Shown here in pieces: positions 1 through 5,800 of a stretch of 34,957 nucleotides of DNA. A model generated the notes under the pieces. It was not told the origin of the DNA, ran no database searches, and saw only the letters and a program-made list of their open reading frames with translations. Both the position numbers and the translations under genes were made by a program. Each line of letters starts with the position of its first letter. The first letter of the stretch is position 1. The DNA lies in NCBI GenBank assembly GCA_019637875.1, contig JAHBUW010000024.1, positions 1 to 34,957 on the forward strand. The letters are read 5' to 3'. The DNA is from Pseudobdellovibrionaceae bacterium (GTDB lineage: Bacteria; Bdellovibrionota; Bdellovibrionia; Bdellovibrionales; Bdellovibrionaceae).

Positions 1-365
1 ATCGCCTTTTCACAACCGTGGAAGTGCGCGAATTCGGCCGCGTGCTCGAGGGCGAACTCCAAAAGACGCAGATCCCGCTCGAAGCTGATCAGATGCAGAC
101 GCCGCGGCCCCCGGATTTCGCGGGCGAGCGTCAGCGCGGCCAGCGCGTTCGCGGCGGCCCCCAGGCCCACGTCATAGACGACAAGATCCCCGTGGCCTTC
201 GCGCAGCTTTTCCGCCAAACGCGACGGCACGGCGTAAAGCGCGTTCGCCTCGGCCCAGGGACCGACGGGATTGTGCATGATTTCGTTGACCTCGCGGCAC
301 AGGATCGAGACGGCGCCCGCGGTGGTCGTGACAATAGCGAAGGGATCGGCAGGGGTTTGTTCCAC
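1..365 (-). CDS. MnmC/MnmD-like SAM-dependent methyltransferase, 5' part only
   Basis: The reading frame opens at a GTG (365-363) and runs off the left edge, giving about 121 residues. An AAGGGGG ribosome binding site lies about 10 nt upstream, and an in-frame TAA precedes it. The product contains NPVGPWAEANALY followed by LVVYDVGLGAAANALAAL, the nucleotide-binding loop typical of the MnmC N-terminal / DUF752 family. These enzymes methylate the 5-aminomethyl group of tRNA wobble uridine. A later segment, RRLHLISFERD, fits the SAM-binding acidic strand. The family call rests on these motifs. The exact tRNA substrate cannot be judged because the C-terminal half is missing. The gene follows the EamA transporter on the same strand after a 114-bp gap. 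Confidence 0.75.
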   Translation of the reverse strand, partial: MEQTPADPFAIVTTTAGAVSILCREVNEIMHNPVGPWAEANALYAVPSRLAEKLREGHGDLVVYDVGLGAAANALAALTLAREIRGPRRLHLISFERDLRLLEFALEHAAEFAHFHGCEKA

Positions 366-420
366 GGGCGGAGAATCCCCCTTCGAAAGCCGCCGGTCAA
401 CCCGTTATCAGGATCTCTTC

Positions 421-464
421 ATCGTGAAGTCGATCACCCGCAAGACCGTCCGTTGCTTCACGAT
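421..464. repeat. 9-bp perfect inverted repeat upstream of the methyltransferase gene
   Basis: ATCGTGAAG (421-429) and CTTCACGAT (456-464) are exact reverse complements separated by 26 nt. They lie in the 114-bp gap between the transporter stop and the methyltransferase start. There is no T-tract after either arm, so it is not a standard intrinsic terminator. It could be a regulator site or a leader hairpin. Confidence 0.4.
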
Positions 465-479
465 TGACGTGGAGTAGGC

Positions 480-1400
480 TTAGGGTTCAGCGGTGGGCGA
501 AGGTGCGGGCGGGCGTTTCTTGAAGAGAAGCAGCGCGAGGCCCACCAGGACGAGCAACGTCGCGAGCGCGAATTTGAGATCGACGGGCTCGCGGAGGAAC
601 AGCCAGCCCAATCCCACCGCGATGAGCGGATTCACCAGGGCGTAAGTGCTCACCACCGCGGGCGCGAAGTTGCGACTCAGATGAAGATAAGCGCTGAAGC
701 TCACGAGGGATCCGAAAACGATCAAATACCCCAGCGACCACCACGAGACCGCGGGGATCTCGAGCCAAGCGAGGCTCCACGGCTTCTCGAGCGCCAGGCT
801 CAGCAAGCCCGTCGCGATCGCGCCCGAAAACATCTGCCACGCCGAAAAACGGAAAAGCGACGTGAGTCCCTTGGTCCGACGCTGCAGAAGCGTTCCCGAC
901 GCCCACAGCACGCCCGAAAGAAAAAGGAAGAACACGCCGACGATGAGGCCGGGGCCGTCCCCGATGACGGCGGCGTGTCCCGTGCCGGCGATCAGCGCGA
1001 TGCCACCGACACCGATGAGCGCGCCCAGGATCTGGCGCACGGCCGGGCGTCCCTCACCGAAGAAAAACCAACCCATCAGCAAGATCCAGATCGGCATCGC
1101 CCCGATGATGACGGCGACGACGCCCGACGCGACCCAGGCCTCGGTCACGCAGACGAAACCGTTCGCGATGACGAGGAAGGCGCCGCTGATGATCGCGGTT
1201 TTTTTCTCGGCGGGAGTGATTTTGGATTCACGCCGCAAAAGCCCCAGCGCGAGCATGAGGGCGGCGGCGACAAAAAAACGGAGCGATGAGAGCGTCCAAG
1301 GCGGAATCCCGTCGATCGCGTAACGAATGGCCAGATAGGTCGATCCCCAGATCAGGTAGACCGACAGAAAACTCAGAATGTCGACGGACTTTAAGCGCAT
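480..1400 (-). CDS. EamA/DMT-family transporter (YedA/RhaT-like)
   Basis: A 306-residue integral membrane protein with about ten hydrophobic segments arranged as two EamA halves. The first half opens with YLIWGSTYLAIRYAIDGIPP, and the second shows the family-typical pattern ALVNPLIAVGLGWLFLREP near residue 260. DMT-superfamily members of this type are mostly inner-membrane exporters of amino acids, metabolites or drugs. The C-terminus is short and basic/proline-rich. The ATG (1400-1398) overlaps the end of the DUF2917 gene by 10 bp, so the two are probably co-translated. A divergent Lrp/AsnC regulator lies upstream, which fits an amino-acid or related metabolite exporter. The substrate itself is an inference from context. 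Confidence 0.88.
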   Translation of the reverse strand: MRLKSVDILSFLSVYLIWGSTYLAIRYAIDGIPPWTLSSLRFFVAAALMLALGLLRRESKITPAEKKTAIISGAFLVIANGFVCVTEAWVASGVVAVIIGAMPIWILLMGWFFFGEGRPAVRQILGALIGVGGIALIAGTGHAAVIGDGPGLIVGVFFLFLSGVLWASGTLLQRRTKGLTSLFRFSAWQMFSGAIATGLLSLALEKPWSLAWLEIPAVSWWSLGYLIVFGSLVSFSAYLHLSRNFAPAVVSTYALVNPLIAVGLGWLFLREPVDLKFALATLLVLVGLALLLFKKRPPAPSPTAEP

Positions 1401-1636
1401 AGCAGAGCGGAGACGGATTCCTTTCGGCTGACCCCCTGCACGAGGATTTCGGTGCCGGGTTTCTCCAGACGCAGCTCTTCGCCCGCCTGCAGAATATAGT
1501 CACGCGGATCGCCGAGCGAGGTCACCCAAAGCGTGCCTTTCAGGCACTTTAAAACCAAAGGACCACGGCTGAGGGGGCGCAGTTTGCGGAATTCTTGGAT
1601 TTCGAGTTCGAGGGGATAGGTCTTAATCTGGTTCAT
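1391..1636 (-). CDS. DUF2917-like small protein
   Basis: An 81-residue soluble protein starting MNQIKTYPLELE. The ATG at 1636 was chosen because upstream in-frame residues look unlike protein and the family begins close to this point. The core LKCLKGTLWVTSLGDPRDY followed by LQAGEELRLEKPG matches the DUF2917 pattern of a short cupin-like beta fold (G-x-LWVT-x-x-GD, then AGE). The biochemical role of the family is unknown. The gene overlaps the downstream EamA transporter by 10 bp, and its 5' end faces the Lrp-type regulator across 65 bp, so it is the first gene of a probable two-gene transporter operon. No clear Shine-Dalgarno sequence is visible. Confidence 0.7.
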   Translation of the reverse strand: MNQIKTYPLELEIQEFRKLRPLSRGPLVLKCLKGTLWVTSLGDPRDYILQAGEELRLEKPGTEILVQGVSRKESVSALLCA

Positions 1637-1701
1637 GTATTTACAGTATCGGCGATATGTGATTAAGTAAAATAGAGTCTTTGCTTTCCATGGAGAAACG
1701 A
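1637..1701. promoter_or_regulatory. Divergent promoter region with TATC-GGC-GATA dyad
   Basis: This 65-bp AT-richer gap separates the DUF2917/EamA pair from the Lrp/AsnC gene and must hold both promoters. It contains an 11-bp dyad, TATCGGCGATA (1647-1657), inside wider arms TTTAC (1640-1644) and GTAAA (1667-1671). Lrp-family regulators often bind imperfect dyads next to their own gene. No strong -35/-10 pair is evident on either strand. The operator role is inferred from position. Confidence 0.4.
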
Positions 1702-2169
1702 ATGGCATTAATTACAAAGCTCGGGACCGCCGGAATGGACGAGCTGGATCTGAAGATTATTAAGCAATTGTCCACCGACTCAAAGATGAGTTTTCAGGAC
1801 CTGGGACAGCAGGTGGGGCTGACCGCCCCGGCGGTGCATGCGCGCGTGAAGAAGATGGAGAAAAGTGGCGTGATCCAAAACTACGGCGTGAACCTCGACT
1901 ACGCCCGCATCGGCCTGGACGTCACCGCCTTCGTGCGACTGCAAACCGGAAAGATGAGCTGCTCGACGGCGGGGACCGCGCTTTCGAAATACCCCGAAAT
2001 CGAAGAGTGTCATTCCGTCGCGGGCGAAGACGACGTCATTATTAAGACCCGCACGGCGACGCCGCTGGAACTGCAAAACCTGCTGGACCGCCTGCGCACC
2101 GAGGGGCTGGCGGAGAAATCGGTCTCGATTTTCGTGCTGGAAACTCATTTTGAGCGCTCACGGTTGTGA
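1702..2169 (+). CDS. Lrp/AsnC-family transcriptional regulator
   Basis: 155 residues from the ATG at 1702, preferred because GGAG sits six bases upstream. Starts at 1690 and 1735 are also possible. The N-terminal AsnC helix-turn-helix is clear: MDELDLKIIKQLSTDSKMS, then LGQQVGLTAPAVHARVKKME, then GVIQNYGVNLDY. The C-terminal RAM/AsnC ligand domain follows, with IEECHSVAGEDDVIIKTRT near residues 105-125. That segment is the family's effector-binding core (C-x-x-V-x-G-x-x-D). Such proteins form octamers that sense amino acids. The divergent neighbours DUF2917 and EamA are its likely targets, a common regulator-exporter arrangement. Confidence 0.92.
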   Translation: MALITKLGTAGMDELDLKIIKQLSTDSKMSFQDLGQQVGLTAPAVHARVKKMEKSGVIQNYGVNLDYARIGLDVTAFVRLQTGKMSCSTAGTALSKYPEIEECHSVAGEDDVIIKTRTATPLELQNLLDRLRTEGLAEKSVSIFVLETHFERSRL

Positions 2170-2238
2170 TTTGACTCGAAGTGAGTCACCGGGCGCTCCA
2201 AGCTGATTCGCCATTTGCGAGGAATGTCAGGCGTAACT

Positions 2239-2276
2239 CCCCCTTGAAACCGGCACACTGGTTTCACAAGGGGGAA
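2239..2276 (+). promoter_or_regulatory. 5'-UTR hairpin that covers the ribosome binding site
   Basis: CCCCCTTGAAACC (2239-2251) pairs with GGTTT-CA-CAAGGGGG (2260-2274). This gives 13 base pairs with a 2-nt bulge and an 8-nt loop. The 3' arm contains most of the AAGGGGGAA Shine-Dalgarno sequence of the lipoprotein gene whose ATG is at 2283. The RNA could therefore switch between a folded, untranslated form and an open form. There is no T-tract, so it does not look like a terminator. Confidence 0.55.
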
Positions 2277-2282
2277 GTGAAT

Positions 2283-3308
2283 ATGAAAACTCAACTGCGG
2301 AATCTGCTGATCCTGGTTCCCATGAGCATGACACTCATCAACTGCGCGAAGACCGAGTTTCGCGTATTCGATGAAGCGGAAGTCGCCAGCCAAGCGGTGA
2401 ACGGCGACGCGCAAATCCCCGTGATCGATCTGGGCGGCCTGCCGAGCGGAGACGGTGACGAAACGACCGTCGTGCGCGAACCCACGTCCACGCCCCCGGG
2501 CCCGCAGAACCCCGGCACCACGACGCCCGTGCCGACTCCGACCCCGAACACCTCGTCGTCGACCTATCGCTGGTCGGCGGGGGCGTACGGCGCCTGCTCG
2601 GCGCAGTCGCAAGTGTCTGTCGGCGCATGGAGTGAGTGCGAAAACCTGTCTTGCAATGGCGGCGAACAAAAACGCGCGGTCAGCTGCACTCCCCGTTCGG
2701 GCGTGCAATCCCGCTCGGTCACTTGCGTTCGCGGCGACGGATTGATCGTGGCCGACCAGCATTGCCAAGGCCTGAAACCTTCGACAACGGTCGCTTGCTC
2801 GAGCACTTGCGATACGACCGCGTACCCGACCCGCCAGGCTTGCGTGAAGGGAACTCCGTGCCGCTTCTCGTTCACGACTCAGTATTTGGTTTCGGATGCG
2901 AACAACCCCCACCGCAATCACTCGAAGTGCTCCGCGCTGGCCCATGTGAAAACCGGCCTGCACGGTGACCGCTGCTACAACCCCTACAAGAAGGGCGTGG
3001 CCGGCGGGGACGTGAAAGCGGTTGCTTTCAACGGCGGAAATGGCGTCGACACGACAACCTGGAATTTGAAACACCCCGGCGACTGCCGTCAGGGCTACGG
3101 CGTCGAGATCCAGAATGTGTACTCGTGCCTGGGCGTTTGCAAAAGCGGTCAATGGGTGGAAGTGGACAATGCGATCGGCGACTCGAAAGTGAACCCCTTA
3201 ACCGGAGATCTCGAGAGTCCCCTCTCGAATCCCTGGGCTCACCCCGAGAACTCGATCGAAGTCGCTGGCCGCCGGCTTCCCCACTACCGGTGCGTTGGCC
3301 AAGAATAA
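2283..3308 (+). CDS. Lipoprotein with thrombospondin-type-1-like Cys-rich segment
   Basis: 341 residues. The start at 2283 is supported by AAGGGGGAA just upstream and by a proper lipoprotein signal peptide ending in LINC (lipidated Cys21). Residues about 60-95 are a low-complexity Pro/Thr linker (TPPGPQNPG, TPVPTPTPN). Residues about 100-180 have the spacing of a TSP1 repeat: GAWSECENLSCNGGEQKR followed by RSVTC and a CSSTC end. The C-terminal part is a Cys-containing domain that I do not recognise (HRNHSKCSALAH, CRQGYGVEI, VYSCLGVCKSGQWVEV). The protein is likely anchored in the outer membrane with its TSP1-like part exposed, perhaps for binding. It is followed by a strong terminator and is probably monocistronic. 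Confidence 0.75.
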   Translation: MKTQLRNLLILVPMSMTLINCAKTEFRVFDEAEVASQAVNGDAQIPVIDLGGLPSGDGDETTVVREPTSTPPGPQNPGTTTPVPTPTPNTSSSTYRWSAGAYGACSAQSQVSVGAWSECENLSCNGGEQKRAVSCTPRSGVQSRSVTCVRGDGLIVADQHCQGLKPSTTVACSSTCDTTAYPTRQACVKGTPCRFSFTTQYLVSDANNPHRNHSKCSALAHVKTGLHGDRCYNPYKKGVAGGDVKAVAFNGGNGVDTTTWNLKHPGDCRQGYGVEIQNVYSCLGVCKSGQWVEVDNAIGDSKVNPLTGDLESPLSNPWAHPENSIEVAGRRLPHYRCVGQE

Positions 3309-3320
3309 TGTCTCAGAGCG

Positions 3321-3352
3321 AGAGGTCCCCTCCCCCCGGGGGGACCTCTTTC
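3321..3352 (+). terminator. Intrinsic terminator after the TSP1-like lipoprotein gene
   Basis: AGAGGTCCCC (3321-3330) pairs perfectly with GGGGACCTCT (3340-3349) around a C/G loop, followed by TTTC. The stem is very GC-rich and begins 12 bp after the stop codon. The T-tract is short. Confidence 0.75.
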
Positions 3353-3376
3353 GCCGTCTTGAAGTGGGATGAGATT

Positions 3377-3406
3377 TTGAAAGAACCGGGGAAATCGGTG
3401 CATAAT
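3377..3406 (+). promoter_or_regulatory. Candidate sigma70-type promoter for the FQNC lipoprotein gene
   Basis: TTGAAA (3377-3382) and CATAAT (3401-3406) are spaced by 18 bp. They lie after the upstream terminator and about 20 bp before the ATG at 3426. The spacing and match are reasonable, but expression is not shown. Confidence 0.45.
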
Positions 3407-3425
3407 AGAAAGGAAGGGGGAGTCG

Positions 3426-4211
3426 ATGCGCGTTCGCTATTTCTGGCTGTTGCTACTCCCCTCCTTGCTCGTCTTTCAAAACTGCGTTTTGGAAAATGCG
3501 TTTCAAGCCCAACTCCCCGGCATGCAAGAATCCCTCGGTGGCGGCGACGGCTATGACGGAAAACTCTTCGTTAACCGCGTGACCGAAGATCTTTGCCCGG
3601 ATGGATCCGACGTACGCTCCATCATTGGCGTCAAGGCCGATGGCGCGGCGGAAGCTCTGCGCCTGAACTGCCAAGAGCGACGCAACGAGCCCGTGACGCT
3701 CGCGCGTGATGCCTATATGCCCCACAACCCCGAGAACCTGATCTTCGAAGACAAGACCTTCGATCGCGACCCCAAAGAGTCGGGCGATGTGCGCCGCACG
3801 ACCTGGCTGTGTCGCGGCTCCGAGACCTACGACTACTACCGCATCTTCCACCAGATCGAGCTCACCAACTTCCGCGATCGCTGGGGGGATATCATCATCA
3901 AACCCAAAGGCGCGGGACACAGCGCACGCTTCAAGGCGGCTTACTACGAGCGCGGTTCCACGAAAGTGATGACGAGTTCGGTGTTTGACTCGGGCGAATT
4001 CGACGTGAATTTCACGATGGATGGCGTTCCGTGGATCGTCGCCGGCACCCTCCCGGGCGGCGTCGGCGTCAATCTCGCCCTCGTCCAAACCGTCAAGGGT
4101 ACGCTCATCGGCAAATGGCTTTACCTTCCCGGCGAGGGCACGACACCGCCTCCGGGACTGAAGGGCCTTGAGAGTTTCAACCTGAACTTCGAATGCCGAC
4201 CGCAGGAGTAA
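3426..4211 (+). CDS. FQNC-type lipoprotein, function unknown
   Basis: 261 residues, with a purine-rich AAGGAAGGGGG ribosome site just upstream. The signal peptide ends in LLVFQNC (lipidated Cys20). Mature residues about 37-50 read GGGDGYDGKLFVN. A near copy of this motif follows the FQNC lipobox in the lipoprotein at 25331-26209, so the two are paralogues or share an N-terminal domain. The rest has no family I can name. It is rich in beta-type segments and has a C-terminal NLNFECRPQE with a Cys that may pair with an earlier one (RLNCQE or TWLCRG). The next gene begins 4 bp after the stop, so the two form an operon. Confidence 0.8.
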   Translation: MRVRYFWLLLLPSLLVFQNCVLENAFQAQLPGMQESLGGGDGYDGKLFVNRVTEDLCPDGSDVRSIIGVKADGAAEALRLNCQERRNEPVTLARDAYMPHNPENLIFEDKTFDRDPKESGDVRRTTWLCRGSETYDYYRIFHQIELTNFRDRWGDIIIKPKGAGHSARFKAAYYERGSTKVMTSSVFDSGEFDVNFTMDGVPWIVAGTLPGGVGVNLALVQTVKGTLIGKWLYLPGEGTTPPPGLKGLESFNLNFECRPQE

Positions 4212-4215
4212 ACGA

Positions 4216-5694
4216 GTGGTCCTGCACGCCGAACTTTTCGCACAGACCGAATCCTTACTCCGCGCCGGCCGCATCGCCGCCGCGGTGGCGCTTTTACGTG
4301 AAGTCCCCCCGCGCGCGGTGCCGCGCGAACACGCCGCGCGCTTCGCGAATCTGTGCCGCCGCGTGGGCCTCGTCATGCGGGGACTGCGGACCCTCGCCCC
4401 GGTCGTGCGCGGCGAAAGCGGCGTGAAAGACGGTGCCCCCCGCCCTGAAGAGTGGGCCGAGTACGCGGTGCTGCTGCAACGCTCGGGCGCGGTCCAAGAG
4501 GCGCTGCGTATCTGGGGTTCGCGCGAGATGAAAAACGCGCCCGGCTTCGGGCTGCAACGCGCGCTTTGCCACTTCAACATCTGGGAGCACGACCGCGCGA
4601 TCGTCCCGCTGAACGAAGCTTTGCGAGACGCCGCGAAGGACTACGACCGTTTGGTCATCCGCGTGAATCTGACCGCCGCGCATCTTTACGCCGGTGACCA
4701 TCCGCACGCGCTGAAGCTCGCGCGCGAACTGCGCCGCGATCTGCTCGGTACGCCGAACCAACGCCTGCTCGCCAACGCCATGGAACTTGAAGCCCAAGCC
4801 CTGACCGAAGCGGGCGATTTCGCGGCGGCGGGTGAACTTCTGCGCCAAGCCCTGACCTTACTCGCCAGTGCGGCGACGACCGATCAGCTCTTTATCCGCA
4901 AAGGGCTCGCGCACGTCGAGTCGTTCTCGACCGGCGATGAAGCCCCGCTCCTCGCGTTCCGGCGCGAAGCGCTCGCGCGTGAACATTTTGAGAGCGTGCG
5001 CGATACGGATCGGCTTTTGTTGCATCTGCGCTTCGATGAAAAACGTTTTCAGTATTTGTATTTCGGCACGCCCTGGACCGCTTACCGCGAACGCCTGGTG
5101 CGCCAACTGAATTACGAGCCGGAAGAGTCCTTCTTCCAGCGCGGTCCCGATGACGCGGGCGCGGCTTTGGATCTGGGGCGCGGCGAATTCTTCCGCACGA
5201 CCGGCGCGAAACCCGAAATCGTGGCAGGCGGCAAATCCCTGAGCCTGCTCCGCGCGTTGGGCCGCGACTTTTACAAACCCGCCAACGGCATCGGGCTTTT
5301 CTCGGAAGTTTATGTCGACGAGAATTTCGATCCCGAATCCTCGATGAACCGCGTGCATCAGCTGCTGCGACGCACGCGCGAGCTTTTGAGCGAGCAGGAT
5401 CTTCCGCTGTGGATCGAGGCGCGACGTCCCCGCTTCCGGCTGCGCTGGGAAGAAGAGCTCCGGGTCTTCTTTCCGCGCGAAAGCCGCGAGATCGATTGGG
5501 AGGAGCGCCAAATTCGACTGCTACGTGAGCAGTTCGGTGCCGGTCCTTTGATCACGACGGCCGAGGTGCTCGCCGCTTTGCCGCTCACGCCCGCCCAGTT
5601 CCGGCGCGTGCGCGAATGGGGCGAGAATCACGGCTGGATCGAGCGCGTGGGCGCGGGCGCCAAAAGTTTCTACCGTCTTCGCAAAGTCGGTTAA
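4216..5694 (+). CDS. TPR-like protein with C-terminal winged-helix-like segments (possible regulator)
   Basis: 492 residues from a GTG start, with GGAG eight bases upstream and overlapping the stop region of the preceding lipoprotein gene. No signal peptide is seen. Residues 1 to about 230 are Ala/Leu/Arg-rich paired helices of TPR type (for example RVNLTAAHLYAGDHPHALKL and LEAQALTEAGDFAAAGELL). Residues about 330-420 resemble an OmpR-type winged helix: LSLLRALGRDFYK, then LFSEVYVDENFDPESSMNRV, an LLRRTRELL helix, and a RPRFRLRW wing. The last 60 residues look like a second helix-turn-helix (LITTAEVLAALPLTPAQFRRV, GWIERVG). TPR plus winged helix is known in SARP/MalT-like activators. The gene sits just before the maltodextrin operon, but control of that operon is only inferred. 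A cytoplasmic protein co-transcribed with a lipoprotein is unusual. Confidence 0.6.
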   Translation: MVLHAELFAQTESLLRAGRIAAAVALLREVPPRAVPREHAARFANLCRRVGLVMRGLRTLAPVVRGESGVKDGAPRPEEWAEYAVLLQRSGAVQEALRIWGSREMKNAPGFGLQRALCHFNIWEHDRAIVPLNEALRDAAKDYDRLVIRVNLTAAHLYAGDHPHALKLARELRRDLLGTPNQRLLANAMELEAQALTEAGDFAAAGELLRQALTLLASAATTDQLFIRKGLAHVESFSTGDEAPLLAFRREALAREHFESVRDTDRLLLHLRFDEKRFQYLYFGTPWTAYRERLVRQLNYEPEESFFQRGPDDAGAALDLGRGEFFRTTGAKPEIVAGGKSLSLLRALGRDFYKPANGIGLFSEVYVDENFDPESSMNRVHQLLRRTRELLSEQDLPLWIEARRPRFRLRWEEELRVFFPRESREIDWEERQIRLLREQFGAGPLITTAEVLAALPLTPAQFRRVREWGENHGWIERVGAGAKSFYRLRKVG

Positions 5695-5711
5695 TCGCTG
5701 AATTTCACGGC

Positions 5712-5730
5712 AAAATGACGGGGTCATTTT
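5712..5730. promoter_or_regulatory. AAAATGAC/GTCATTTT dyad upstream of the maltodextrin operon
   Basis: AAAATGAC (5712-5719) and GTCATTTT (5723-5730) form a perfect 8-bp inverted repeat around GGG. It could be the terminator of the preceding gene, since TTTT ends the arm, or an operator about 35 bp upstream of the -35 box. The AT-rich stem makes an operator at least as likely. Confidence 0.4.
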
Positions 5731-5752
5731 CGCAAAAATGGCGTGGCGTCAT

Positions 5753-5793
5753 GGGTTTGTGCTGTTGAAACCCTGACCCAACTTCCCTATTCT
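5753..5793 (+). promoter_or_regulatory. Candidate promoter of the maltodextrin operon with overlapping operator dyad
   Basis: TTGAAA (5765-5770) and TATTCT (5788-5793) are separated by exactly 17 bp. GGGTTT (5753-5758) and AAACCC (5768-5773) form an inverted repeat whose right arm overlaps the -35 box, as expected for a repressor site. The predicted transcript start falls at about 5800, immediately before the GTG chosen for the pullulanase gene. Confidence 0.5.
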
Positions 5794-5800
5794 CCGCCGC

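Noticed and set aside
862-1323. Plus-strand frames of 153-202 codons opposite the EamA transporter
   Set aside because: They are antisense to a protein with clear EamA membrane topology, and their composition is not protein-like.
2145-3152. A 335-codon minus-strand frame opposite the TSP1-like lipoprotein gene
   Set aside because: It crosses the lipoprotein start region and has no ribosome site, no recognised domain and antisense-like composition.
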